DNA of 64,000 nucleotides from Rhynchospora pubera (Eukaryota > Streptophyta > Magnoliopsida > Poales > Cyperaceae), in assembly GCA_028095005.1 (NCBI GenBank), contig CM051460.1, positions 18,089,501-18,153,500 of the forward strand, read 5' to 3'. Under the pieces are notes generated by a model. It was given only the letters and a program-made list of their open reading frames with translations. It was not told the origin of the DNA and ran no database searches. Positions 49,007-60,539 of this stretch are shown in pieces. The translations under genes were made by a program, and so were the position numbers. Numbering within the stretch: position 1 is the first letter of the stretch; each line of letters begins with the position of its first letter.

Positions 49007-49460
49007 CACTACAAAAAAATGGCCTTTACATAGACTTCATAGCTAGTTTTTTTTTTATTTATGTTGGTTATTGTTCTATTGCTGTATTTATTTAATGCAT
49101 TAAATCTAGCCATTTTTTTAGCAAGACTCAATTCTCTATTAATAGTTCCTTAAAAATCTAGCAATTTATTTTTGATAGACTTTTCGAATCTTGTAATATT
49201 TAATGTAGCAATAATAAATTGCTAGACCTTTTAAAATTGCTACACTAAATATTACTAAATTAGAAAAGTGTAGCAAAAATAAATTGCTAGATTTTTAAAG
49301 AGATATTAATAGAAAATTGTGTCTTGCTAAAAAATTTCTAGATTTAGTACATCAATTAAATCTAGCAATAAAAAAATAAATCTTGCAATAGATCAATATC
49401 CAACATAAATAAAAAAGTCTAGCAATAAAAATATATGTAAAGACCATCTTTCTTATAATA
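49007..49460. mobile_element. CACTA MITE
   Basis: The left end CACTACAAAAAAATGG and the right end (inverted) TATTATAAGAAAGATGG share the following GTCTTTACATA-type block. They are flanked by TAA on both sides (49,004-49,006 and 49,461-49,463). A CACTA end and 3-bp duplication define the superfamily. The interior is strongly palindromic (TAGCAATTTATTT / AAATAAATTGCTA). The right terminus differs by three C-to-T changes. Confidence 0.75.
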
Positions 49461-50378
49461 TAATGGATATATATCCTTTTCCTTATATCTAATGATATTT
49501 TAGTTTTAAAAATTGAGTTTGTGAAATTTTTGACCAAAACGGCTTCAGATCTCCCATGTCGATTCATCTTCCTGTCCTGTTTTATTTTTCCGCCCCTCTA
49601 GCGATCCATACCAAAATTCCTCAAACATCTAGCAATACAAATTGGAAAAAGAAATTATAACCTAGATTGCTTGATATGCTCTCAGAATCGCTAGATGAGA
49701 GTGATCGTCTTTGTTGTTGAGAAGAGCTGGAGACTAGCATGTATAATTTTTGCAAGAGAGACGGTCAATAACTTTAGTTGAGAGGAGAATGGCTTGGGAG
49801 CCAAAATCTTTTCTATTTTCATCTACATATATATATGCCAAGGTAGTTGCGAAGTCAGTATTGAAGAATGACGGGAACTAAAATCTAACTAAATGAAATT
49901 GAGAACAAAAAAAATTACAAGTTTAAGTATTAATTACCTAAAATAATACTAACAACCATTATTTTTTCTTAACCAAAACATCATTGAGCATAATATTTTG
50001 AGTCTAAAGGAGGCCTACGAAACTTAATTATATAAATTATCTTAATAAATTAACATATGGTTGGAAAATATTCTACTTATTAGGTTAGGGCTGTCTTCGC
50101 CACTGTGCCATGGTATACATGTTTTAGACCATAATGCGACTGATTTTTCTTTCTATTGTCTAGCGTTGATAAAGGGCAAAAGTAGTGTTGTGTATACCCA
50201 CGAAATTAGCAAATTTCTATTTTTAAAATTTGTAAAGGTTCTTACCTTCATGCAAAGGAAATTAATTTAAGGCATTTGCACATTTTAAAAGAACATATTG
50301 AGTTGAACATCAATAAATGATATGCTAAGTGGTGTACCAAAGTTTCTTCAAAACAAGTGTGGAAAAGAGCCATTCAAC

Positions 50379-50536
50379 GGCTCCGTTTGAATAGGTGTGG
50401 GAAGAAGAAAAGAAGGGAAGAAGTGGGAAGAAGTATTGAGAAGTGTGTAACTTTGTGAAGAGTTTGAATTGTTTATAATTTTTTTTTCTTCCTTCTTCCT
50501 TCTTCTTTTTCCTTCTTCCTATATCCAAACGCATCC
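50379..50536. mobile_element. PIF/Harbinger-type MITE nested in the MULE
   Basis: The ends are GGCTCCGTTTGAATAGG and TATCCAAACGCATCC, with the family core AGTGTGTAACTTTGTGAAGA. It is most like the copy inside the MED15-like exon. Flanking AAC occurs on both sides. Confidence 0.75.
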
Positions 50537-50872
50537 AACAAAAAGACGAAGTGCATCTACTTTATCCATTTATAATTTGTATCAACAATCTAAATTGCAA
50601 ATCAGCATTTGAGCTCTCTTCAAGTTCTGATATGGATCGCTAGAGCCTAGTAGCCAGAAAAATAAAAAAAAAAGGGGAAAAGATGAATGAAAATATAAAA
50701 TGAGGCTCGGACTGTCCAAGGGCATTCTGGTCATAAACCTCATAAACTCATTCCCGAAAACTAAAAATCCATATGATTGGAGGGGGAAATTTCCAATTTT
50801 AAGGATTTAAGTGGGAAATTTTCAATTAGAGAAGATTTGAGGGATATACGACTAATTATCGCATTAATTAAA

Positions 50873-52639
50873 TCTCGTCCGTTCAACTAATGTGAACTGT
50901 TCCCTTATTTCCTTTTTGTCGGTTTCTTTCGTTTGCGACTCCTCCACTTCTTCGTTTCCGCCGCTTCTGTCATCGCTCTTCCCTCTTCTCCACTCGAGCG
51001 CCCACCCAATCCCCTCCTCTGCAATCGTCTCTCTCACTCGCACTGGTCAAGATCGGTCGCCAGTCCCTCTAGGCTATTCTCTGTTATAGGAACTGAAATC
51101 AGACAGCTGAGCCGATTACTGCCGGATTTGAAATACCACAGAAGCCAAGTGCAATCAGATATGAGCCAAACACTTGAATTAAACCCTCTTCTTTATTGTT
51201 GGATTAAACCTCAGCCTAGATGATTAAACTTACTTCTTTTGAATTTTTGACAACGTATGGGGTGAAGAGGAACATGCAAGACGATCAAGGGCTGTTGCAT
51301 AATTCTTCTCGATGGAGACAAGGTAAAGTATAAACTATGCTCCGATTTTATTTTCGTAAAAATTATCTTTGTTTGTTGGATTTTGTTTTTACGAAATTGA
51401 TTTCGATTTTAAATGGCTATTGTCTAATTCATTGTATTATTCTTTTTTTTTTTACTAATAATTGTACTTTATTTTGGAGGCCATGGAACCTTAAATTTTT
51501 TTTGCATTTTTTTCTTGAGAATTTATGCCGTACTCATGCCGAAGTCAGAATTGAAGAATGGTGGGGGGTCAAAAATTGACTAAATGAAATTGAGAATCAA
51601 GAGAATAACAAGTTTAAATACAAATTACTTGAAACAATACTAACATCCATTAATTTTTTTTTAACTGAAGCATTATTGAGCATAATATATTGGATCTAGA
51701 GGAGGCCAATGAACTTAACTATATAAATTTATCTTAATAAATTAAGGTATTCGACACTGGCCGTACTCTATATTGGATAATTTAATTTAACTAGGGTTTT
51801 CTCTCATCTCTCATTTGATAGTTTAATTCCTTTTTCTAGACCCTTCAATTTTTCGTCTCATTTAGGAGCCGTTTCGATCGATTAGAAATTTGGGGAAGTT
51901 GCAATTTTTAGGAATAAATTTATTGGGAAGTGTGTAACTTTGTGAAGAGTTTGGATTGTTTATAATAAATTTAAGGTAGAAAGATGAAATTTTCCAAATT
52001 CCTTGGAGAATCTAAGTGTAATATGTAGAGATGGGTGTTCGTTTCTCTCCTTTTTCCACACATGCGGAACAGGAAGAAAATCTCCTAAATTTTCTGCAAT
52101 CCTAACTTTTAAAATATAATTGTATAACGGTTATTTGGTAAAGGAGATTTAAGTTTACTGGTAAGAAAGAGTAAAAATAGATGGGACATATTTAAGAAAA
52201 AGAATCAATTTTATATTTTTATTAGAATGATTTTTTATTGCATTTTCTCTACAGTGGTTGTGTTTAAATAATAGATGTAGATATATAACAATAGTCAAGA
52301 ACTTTCTAGATACATTAGCTAATTCGATTTGGGCAGATCCTCAGTTCATGAATTGAGATCATCTAGCGGTGCTATAGGTGACTGGATAAAATTGAGGTTG
52401 TTCTTTTCTTTTGTTTATGTAGTTGTTCCTTTTTTGCCAACAACTTCTCCTCATCAGTGTTGATTGTCTATTATTTTTTTTGTTTAGCATACTTGATAAA
52501 TTGATAAAATAGTCTTGGTTTCTAGAGAGGTGGAGAATTGAGGGAGTAATGAGAGAGAGGAGTTAAGGGGGTGTGAGTTGAGAGAAAGAGAGAAAAAGGA
52601 GAAGGTCTCGGGTTGGAGAAGAAGTGAGGAAGAAAGAAG
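50873..52639. other. Gene-free stretch with leader-like DNA, a duplicated block and a MITE remnant
   Basis: The pyrimidine-rich part at 50,900-51,090 resembles a plant 5' leader but opens into no recognisable protein. A block at 51,541-51,745 duplicates 49,851-50,055 in direct orientation (shared GAAGTCAG-x-ATTGAAGAATG and TTATCTTAATAAATTAA). At about 51,865-52,010 there is a Harbinger-type MITE remnant (GGAGCCGTTTCGATCG, core AGTGTGTAACTTTGTGAAGA) lacking a clear right end. A purine-rich tract lies at 52,530-52,640. Confidence 0.45.
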
Positions 52640-53960
52640 AAAAAAAGAAGAGGTGCAACAATTAAAATTCCTGTCCAGTGTTAAGCAACGTTAAAGGACG
52701 TTGTACAACGCTAAGTCCCGATAAAACAACAGAAAAGCGAAACACCACCGTTGTGCAACGCTGAATGACGTTGTATATAGCAGTCAACTAACGTTGCACA
52801 ACATTAAAGGGCGTTGTACAACGTTAAAAAGTAGATAACCCCTCAAAAAAATTCAAGTAATAAATACTTCATTGTGTAACGTTGTGCAACAATAGATGAC
52901 GTTGTACAACGTCACAAAAACCAGGAACAGAAGAAATTCAAAATAATGTTGTACAATGATTGTCAGTGTTGTGCAACGTTAGACCTGACAGATTTTAAAA
53001 TTCTTTTAATTAACATTCAACTTGACTCCAATGTTGCGCAACGCTACATAATGTTGTGTAATGTTGATGCCAGAAAAATTAGAAAACTGAAGTAAAAACT
53101 GATTTTTCATGAAATTCATTTAGAATATCAACCAAAAATACTGAGATAAGCAACAACATATAGAGATAATGACATGATATGCATACATTTAATTTTTGAG
53201 TTCAAGCATACCAAGTTTGAATCTAAATTCAAGATGTTATTGTGTAGGTAGTGGTTTGGTGAAGATATCAGCAATTTGCACCTTTGTGTCAATGTACACC
53301 AACTCCACATCACCTTTCTTAACATGATCACAGATAAAATGATGTCATATCTCTATATGTTTGGTTCTAGAGTGCAATACCGAATTTTTGGATATAAAGA
53401 TGACACTAGTATTGTCACACAAGATTGGTACTTTTTAGAAATCTAACTCATAATCTTAAGGGTTTGCATTATAGTAGTGTGCAACAACTACCGGCCGCCA
53501 CATACTCGATTTCTGCGGTTAAAAGAGTAATCGAGGTTTTCTTGGGACTAAACCATGAGGTTAGTGAACCACCAAGATATTAGCAAGTTCCACTAGTACT
53601 CTTGCGGTCCATACGGTCGTCGGCAAAGTCGGCTTCGGTATATCCTACCAAGTCTAGTTCGGTTTGCTTACCATATGAAAGATCTAAGCTTTGGGTACAC
53701 TTGACATATCTCAAGATCTTTTTTATCGCTTTGTGGTGGGATTCCTTAGGATTGGCTTGATACCTAGCACATAAACATACGGCATACATAATATCCGCCC
53801 TACTAGCCGTGAGATATAGTAGGCTACCGATCATGCTCCGATAAAGAGTTATATCCATAGGCTAGCTCTTCTCATCCGAATCGATATTTGCACTTTTGTC
53901 CATGGATGTGTCCAAACTCTTGCTATCTTCAACACCAAATTTCTTTACTACATTACATGT
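52640..53960 (-). pseudogene. Decayed Ty1/copia retrotransposon: 3' end of pol plus partial LTR
   Basis: On the minus strand, 53,858-53,580 encodes the end of the reverse transcriptase and the RNase H start (LYRSMIGSLLYLTASRADIM, ADFADDRMDRKSTSGTC). Downstream, with stops and frameshifts, come HSRTKHIEI and VQIADIFTKPLP, the usual copia pol C-terminus. Below 53,100 the DNA is crowded with GTTGTACAACG words, the same as in the U3 of the solo LTR at 44.9 kb. It is therefore probably a truncated 3' LTR of the same family. No gag, protease or integrase was found, and the polyprotein is not functional. Confidence 0.8.
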
Positions 53961-54226
53961 CATTTTTACCATTTCGGCCAAAAAAAATTAGGTAAGACAA
54001 ATTCATGTAGCATTGTGCGTGCTAGCTCTTATAGAGTTCAGTTCTTCCTCTCCACTATATTATTTTGTTACGGAGTGTGTGGAGCGGAAAACTCTTGTTC
54101 GGAGTAAAAAATATTATTCTTAAACGATCAAGAATAAGCTTTTTTAGACCTAGAGTGTTATTTTTTAAGTAGCCCAACATCTAAATTATTTTTTTATTCC
54201 TATGGTGTTTGGGTCATCTTCTTAAT

Positions 54227-54625
54227 GGAGCCGTTTGGATGGTATGAGAATAAGGAAGGAATAAGAATTTTATGAAGAAAATATTGGAAAGTGTGTAACT
54301 TTGGAAAGAGTGGGAATAGTGTTATTCGGAAATAAGAAATGTTATTTGGATGGTGAGTTAGGAATAAGCAAATCAATATTAATTTAAATAAATTATTAAA
54401 AAATATTATTTTAATATTAAATAAAGTACTAATTAAAGAACACACAAAATTTCATTTAATTTAGCTAATTTTGTTAAAATTATATATATATATAATTGCT
54501 GAAAGAAACTATTCCTAGGAAGAAGTTATTCCTAGAAAGAAGTTATTCTTCTTCTTATTCCTAACTTGTTTGGATGCTTAGAAAGAAACTATTTTTCTTT
54601 ATTCTCATACCATCCAAACGACGCC
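54227..54625. mobile_element. PIF/Harbinger-type element, 399 bp
   Basis: The left GGAGCCGTTTGGATGGTATG and the right (inverted) GGCGTCGTTTGGATGGTATG ends are longer than in the other copies. It shares AGTGTGTAACTTTGGAAAGA with the family but has a different AT-rich centre. AAT occurs at both flanks. Confidence 0.7.
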
Positions 54626-56359
54626 AATGTAGATCAAGAAGTGGTTGGGACCACTTTTTAATCCGGATTAAAAAGATGATCCAAACACTTAGAAATAAAA
54701 ATTTAATCCGAATATTAAACTACTTAAAAATAACACTTTAGATCTCAAAAAATTATTCTTGATCGTTTAGGAATAATTAAATAAAAACTCTGAGTAACTA
54801 ATTTTAATTTTATTTTTAGATGATCCAAACACATAGTTAAAAATAATTCTAATTTTGCGAAATGAATAATTTATTAGTGCTGCAATAATTGCAGAAAATA
54901 ACTATAAGTGTGAGAAACAGACAGACTATATTGTATTTATTTTAAATAGTTTTTTAAAATATGTGCACTTGTTACTTCTTTTAAATTTTTGTCTTCAGTT
55001 ACCCAAAAGTTTAAAAATATACACAAATAATTAATTAAAATAGCAATTTTTTCATATTCTGACAGAATAAATTAGATAAGTTTATTATAAATACTACTTG
55101 AGAGTACATAAAAAAAATTCATGTTCGTAAAAGTTTTTTTGATGAAATGTTCGTAGAAGTTTGAAGGGAACTCGGATCAAAGTGAGATTCAGCTATTTAT
55201 AATCAATCACGATTTTAAAGCGATTCCAATCGTATTTGATACATCGAAATACAATCAAGACTCTTCCCATCTGCGTAGTCTTCAAGTTGTGTTTATTTAT
55301 TTTTCACATTTCTTTTTGTTTAATAATGTTTCATACATTGTTAAAAAAAAAATGAAAATCGCATGCCGTACAATATGAGAACTTTCGAGGCCACTGTGGC
55401 CTCTTACCAATTGACAAAAAAAAAAAAATAATAATAAATAAAAATAGTTGAAACAGACAAAATGTTTGGTCTATGTGCACGACAGCACGAGAAAACAACA
55501 TGCATTAGGAATCCAGTAATCCACTATCCAGCTAACCTAGAGCCCTCCACCAGACGGAGACCACAGTTCCCACCTAGTTAGTTCGGCTTATCTAAAATTG
55601 CATCACCAGTTAAGAGTATGTTAGCAGTTCTGTACCGTCCGATCTAAATCAGATAATTCACATTACATCTCATTTTTTTTTTTAGACAAGCATATCAGTA
55701 ATAATATCACTGCCTTTATATGGATTGCATCCGACCTGTCCGTGAAATTTTGGAGGAGACTACCTAGGTCCCGCTTCCCAGTTCCCACAATCCCACTTAC
55801 ACTTTGGTCAACACCTAGGCACCTAGCCCCATAAATGAGGCAGCAACCAACTATCAACGAGTAACATGAATTTATATTCTTTTCTGCCACACGATATAAA
55901 ATTTTACATATGCACATATATGAAAATATTGTTTTGAAAATTTCCTCTTGTTTTAATGTAAATACATTTTTTTAAATAAAAAAAGTTATTATGTAGTTGA
56001 ATCCATAATTAAATATTTAAATTCATTTTGCATATTTACAACATCTGAATTCTCACAAAACTATAATGGACTGTTTTATAATTACCGTTGAATAACTAAA
56101 CTTTTGGACTTATTTACCGCTTGTACAGTTGCACGAACCAAAATTTGACCTTTATACTCAAGTGAAAAGTTGCGTACAAATTCATTAGAGCTAACTTGAT
56201 AAAAATAAGGTAATTAAATTATTCTAAATACAAGTTCAACATGGAAGATCTAAACTCGCTTTTCGTGTATAAGCTTTTAACCAATAGTATAAACTATTCT
56301 TATGGGGAAAAACTAAACCAGAAACATGAAGTAAAATAACTAATTAAAAAAAAAACCCC
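54626..56359. other. Gene-free stretch
   Basis: AT-rich DNA downstream of the methyltransferase gene. No coding sequence was recognised; a degenerate MITE may lie at about 54,640-54,840 (ATCCGGATTAAA words). Confidence 0.35.
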
Positions 56360-57593
56360 TCACCAAGAATTCTTAAGAGGTTTCTGTAGCAGAGCAGCGA
56401 TGTACATCTCCTTCAGCTCAGCACCTCTATCCAATTTTCTACCAATCTCCCATTTTAATTTTTCAAACCCCACACTCTCTATTACACTAACATACTCCTC
56501 CATTTGCCCCTCTACAAAGAAAAAATGGTCTAGCCAGAACAAACCACCGGGCCTCAACACTCTGTATACATCACAAAGCACAAAATGCAACACCGTTGTA
56601 GGTATCCAGTTGCTCAACACATGCATTGAGTGCACAATGTCGAGCGTGTTGTCGAAAAGGGGTAATCGTTTACCGACAGTTGTGTATAGCGGTATTATAC
56701 CTCGAGATGCAATAAAATTGCTGAATGGACCATTGAGATTTAATGTAGATGCCACCATAGTAACATTGCTCTCACGCATGCGTACGGAAAACGTGTCAGA
56801 CCCACCTCCAAGGTCAAGCCAGATTCTGATGGAATTGGGTGGCTTGGCCAAGGATAGCACCTCATCAATGGTAAAATCCAATGGATTGGTTGAAGGTGTT
56901 ACCTGTAATCAGACATATTAATCATTTAATTTCTTTTTGCATTATTGTTGGATCAGTAATTGATGTACCAATTTATGGTTGTTTAGATATGACATACCCA
57001 TCTCTTGATTTCACGGCCTGTGGCAGAAAGATCAAAACAGTCCTTGCAATCATCGAAAGATCGAGTTTTAATTCGGTCCACAAGGCACTTGAAAGATTTG
57101 CATGTGTAAGCCGACCAATGGATATTTTCATCAGGTGGGTGGTCCACAGGCTGTCGGGGTAGGGTAATGGCGGTACCGGGTTCTTTGGTGAAGCGGGTCA
57201 ACATCTACGAATCGGTAATGGATCGCAGCCTCGTAAGAGAAGCTTTTGCAAGAGGGGCTCATCATCAGGGTATGAAGAGTTCAAATTGTAGGAAAGAAAG
57301 GTGGTCAAGAGAGAACCTGAGAGAAGATACGGGTGAGCTAATGGAGGGTTGAGGAGAGAGGAGTCCATGTTGGGGTTGTGCCCAAAGGGGAGCTTATGAG
57401 GCCCGGTGAAGGCGTAGTATTCAGAAGGAAAAGAAGGGGCTGGAGGAGGAGGAACGGGGAGGGAAGATGAGGAAGCAGGAGAGCCATGAGGGGAAGAGAA
57501 GAGGTAGAAGGTGAAAAGGTTTGAGGTAATCAAAAGGAGGATGTAGAGAAGGTGGTTTTGGAGAGAGAAACGGTGGTGTGGTTTGGTCTCCAT
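56360..57593 (-). pseudogene. Plant SAM-dependent methyltransferase, Golgi type II-like, with a -1 frameshift
   Basis: Two exons on the minus strand: 57593-56998 and 56902-56360 (GT-AG). Residues ~15-35 form a signal anchor (LLYILLLITSNLFTFYLF), followed by a proline-rich stem, as in a plant family of type II membrane methyltransferases. GCDPLPIRRC is followed by LTRFTKEPG only after a frame change at 57,199-57,203. The family block DENIHW, then CKSFKCL and CFDL follow. Exon 2 has SAM motif I (LDLGGGSDTFSVRM), then LFDNTLDIVHSMHVL, VLRPGGLFWLDHFF and the end MYIAALLQKP. With one base added, exon 1 would be 199 codons and join in phase (about 379 aa). As read, translation stops at codon 132. 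It is either a young pseudogene or an assembly error; all other motifs are intact. Substrate unknown. Confidence 0.8.
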
Positions 57594-58049
57594 TAGAAAG
57601 AGAAAAGAGTTATTTGGTTTAGGTGATTGTCGTTTACAAAAAGAATATGAAAGTTTTCAAGTGCTGAGTGCAAGAATAGGTAATGAAGTATCTCATTTGT
57701 GTGAAGACTTCTGGCTCTCAGTGTCAGTAGTTTACGCGCTATACGAGTCAAATGACTAGACTAAAAGAAATTAAGGTTATTTCAAACTTAACATAATAAT
57801 GTTTATAATGCGAGAATATGTCTGGGCAACGTTTATTTACAGCGAATTAGCTTGATGTGTATTTATTCACTAATTTAACCAAAGAATTTTTGACACACAG
57901 AATATTTATATAGCTGGCTCTTGGACTTGTGGATTGATCGTCAAATGTCAATAGATTTCATTAAAAAGGCATCAATATCAATTGATTTAATTCTGTTCTT
58001 GATGCTCTCAAACTGTTATCCTCATCCACGAAATCCGACTAACTAAAAA
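57594..58049. other. Upstream region of the methyltransferase gene
   Basis: The probable promoter and 5' leader of the minus-strand gene. Nothing else recognised. Confidence 0.35.
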
Positions 58050-58365
58050 AATTCCTAATGACAATTGATTACTGTAATATGAAGTTTTATCCTCCCTTGT
58101 CATCGTTAAATATAAAATGAACACATAAAAAAAAACAAGATGAACATATACACTGATCAAAGTGAACACATACAAACAAATAAGTTCAATTAAAATAAAT
58201 TGAATATGCATATAAAAATCTGAACGAGAGATGACAACACTTATTTATTTGTAAGTGTTCACTTTGATTGTTTATATGTTGTTTATTTTATGTGTTCACT
58301 TTGTGTTTAACGATGGTAAGGGATGGTAAAACTGCAGATGACAGTTATCATTTCTGATTCCTAAT
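58050..58365. mobile_element. Fold-back MITE, second copy
   Basis: Arms of about 70 bp: left TTACTGTAATATGAAG ... CATCGTTAAATATAAAATGA, right (inverted) ATGATAACTGTCATCTGCAG ... CATCGTTAAACACAAAGTGA. It is the same family as the copy at 7219-7520. Confidence 0.65.
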
Positions 58366-58578
58366 TATTTAATTAGTTTTTCCTTAATTATTTTATTTAA
58401 TCACCAAGCCCACAATTATTAACTTAATCTTAGATTAAGTTTAGTTATTATTAATCCACAGAAAAAATTAACAGTAACGTTACTGTTCACATAAATTCTG
58501 ATAATAACAAAAAAAAAATCAAAATTTTAATAGTAACGTTGTTGGATCGTTATCCGAGTTGACGAAAGGCAAATGCAC

Positions 58579-58670
58579 TTGGATCGTCATCCGGAACGAC
58601 GATCCAAGCTTGGATCGTCATCCCAGTTGACGATCCAAGCTTGGATCGTCATCCCAGTTGACGATCCAAG
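58579..58670. repeat. Left array: three 31-bp palindromic units
   Basis: The unit is TTGGATCGTCA, a 7-nt loop (TCCCAGT in two units), TGACGATCCAA, then GC. Three units follow head to tail and are preceded by a decayed half unit. The loop is the reverse complement of that in the right array, as expected for terminal inverted repeats. Confidence 0.9.
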
Positions 58671-58681
58671 AATTCCATCCC

Positions 58682-58756
58682 TATATAAGCGACAGCGACC
58701 CCCTCAGTCCCCACTTTCCTTCGCTCTCTCTCTCTCTCGCGCGAGCAGACCCCCTG
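58682..58756 (+). promoter_or_regulatory. TATA box and leader exon pointing inward from the left end
   Basis: TATATAAG at 58,682-58,689 is followed by a C/T-rich leader (CCCACTTTCCTTCGCTCTC) and a strong donor CCCTG/GTAAGT at 58,756. A possible second leader exon lies at 59,009-59,052 (acceptor TTGTAG, donor CTACAG/GTAATT). This looks like a plus-strand transcript starting in the left terminal repeat; its coding exon is not identified. One possibility is the 61,494 gene. Confidence 0.5.
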
Positions 58757-58998
58757 GTAAGTTTTTTTTTTCATAATTACTTTATTTATTTACTTTAATT
58801 ATTTTAATTAGGTTAATAATTAGAAAAATAGATTAAATATTGAAAAAATAATGGAAAAATTACTAAAAAATCAGAATAAATAAAAATAATTATAATATGT
58901 AATTTGAAAAATTTTTAGAATTATTTGTTCATTTAATAATGATTAATAAATTTATTATAAATTAGAGGAAGTAAATAAAAAATTGATAGAATATTTTT

Positions 58999-60083
58999 TT
59001 AATTGTAGGAAAATTTGTAAAAAGAGACAACCTCCGACATCTCTTTCTACAGGTAATTTTTTTTTCATATTTATTTTATTGATTTATTTTAATTAGTTTA
59101 AATAGATAATTAGTAGAAAAAATAAAATAAATATTGAAAATATGTACAAACTTGAAAATAGAAAATGTTGTTGTATGAGATTGGTATTGTGTTTCCTCTT
59201 GTCTTTCTCGTCCGCTACTACTATCAGGTTGATCCCAAGGATCCGAACCCTGTGCACTCATATTTGTTCCCTGTCGTCTTTGTTGTCGACTACTACTCTC
59301 AGGTTGATCCCAAGAACCCCAACCCTGTGCACTCGTATTATATTGATTATTTCTTTCTTCGTCTTCTTCGGTATTATTGAGTTGTTCATTGAAATTATAA
59401 TTATAATCATAATTATAATTATAATTTGTTGTGTGCCCTCCTAAATAAAATATATGTAATCAATTATAAATTTTTAGAATTAATAGGAAGAAAAGTAGTA
59501 TGCAGCTCGAATTATTTTTTTGTTTATAATGGCATATTTCTAATTATAATATTTTATACTGCCATATTTAAAAGGGCATAACAGTCAAAATTAATGAATG
59601 ATGGCATAAATTTTATTTTATCAATTAATGATGACATAAAAATAATAACTTATTTAGTGATGACATAAAAATCATTTCTATGATAAATGCAAAAGCAAAA
59701 TAATTACTTTGAAAAACTAAGTTTATAAATTAATGGCACAAAATTAAATGGCGTAAATTACCTTCTATGCCACCACCAGTTGCTGGAAGCAAATCAACGT
59801 GCAGTTGAAAGCTGTGTAGCCTTCTTGCTTGGAAGCACTCATGTTGTATATACCGCCATTCATTTTCAGAGTTCAACGGTAATTGCATCTGTTGGAACCT
59901 TCCTTCAATTATGGTATTAAAATGAGAAACTATTCTCAAATTATAATGACCTTGATACAATCCCAATGATGATAAAATTATTTCTTTAATTGATTCATAA
60001 TCAGTTTGCGAAGTTGCATCGAAACTGAAATAATGCGATGGATTATATGGAGATTGATTAACGAAAACCGGAATGGAAATCAT
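58999..60083 (-). CDS. 220-aa protein, N-terminus like MULE transposases, Trp-rich repeat tail
   Basis: Exons on the minus strand: 60083-59762, 59440-59148, 59046-58999 (GT-AG, closing phases). A TATAAATA box lies about 60 bp upstream (near 60,150). Residues 1-105 (MISIPVFVNQSP ... IVSHFNTIIEGRFQQM ... FQLHVDL) resemble the beta-rich N-terminal (PB1-like) region of plant MULE transposases: a leading beta strand, then a nucleic-acid-neutral acidic/polar strand and a closing strand of LHVDL type. A NYNYNYDYNYN stretch and two ~32-aa repeats (SAQGWGSWDQPESSS and SAQGSDPWDQPDSSS) follow. The catalytic DDE part and zinc knuckle of full transposases are absent. The family call is tentative; exon 3 is short and less certain because its sequence also has plus-strand splice signals. 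Confidence 0.5.
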
Positions 60084-60292
60084 ATTTATGATAGTAATGA
60101 GAGTTGAGTGTTTGATATGGCTGATTTTCGATATCTCACCGTAATACTCTATTTATAAGCCATTGAGAGTCGACAAAATAATGAGCAATCAAATTAAATC
60201 GCACAAAAATGCACTGAAATTCACTGTTAAATCGCACTAAAATTCCCACTGAAATCGCACTTAAATGCCCACTCAATTACATTTTCTGCTTG

Positions 60293-60461
60293 GATCGTCA
60301 TTTGGGATGACGATCCATTAGTAAATCCAATCAACCCAATCACAGCCACTCATTTGAGCGGGATCCTCCTTGGATCGTCATCTGGGATGACGATCCAAGC
60401 TTGGATCGTCATCTGGGATGACGATCCAAGCTTGGATCGTTATCTGGGATGACGATGCAGA
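60293..60461. repeat. Interior palindrome array
   Basis: One unit at about 60,293-60,318 and three more at 60,370-60,461, with stem TTGGATCGTCA / TGACGATCCAA and loop TCTGGGA. The orientation of the loop is that of the right end. It lies just upstream of the minus-strand gene at 60,083 and could mark the end of an ancestral shorter element. Confidence 0.85.
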
Positions 60462-60539
60462 GTGTCCGCTGAAATGATTGATTTTTGCATGGTTAATTCT
60501 GTTTATTTATTTATTTTTTCATGATTACAGCTCAAATAC

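Larger units (their letters stand above)
48911..50862. mobile_element. MULE with ~95-bp terminal inverted repeats
   Basis: The left GGGATAATTAGACATATA ... CCAATCATATGG-type end is mirrored at the right, and a perfect 10-bp repeat ATTAATTAAA flanks the element (48,901-48,910 and 50,863-50,872). No transposase is present. The interior from about 49,550 to 50,060 is not repetitive, and part of it (49,851-50,055) is duplicated outside the element at 51,541. It holds a nested CACTA MITE and a Harbinger MITE. Confidence 0.85.

Noticed and set aside
56400..56921. A 173-codon plus-strand open frame
   Set aside because: It is the antisense shadow of the methyltransferase exon 2, whose motifs are unambiguous on the minus strand.
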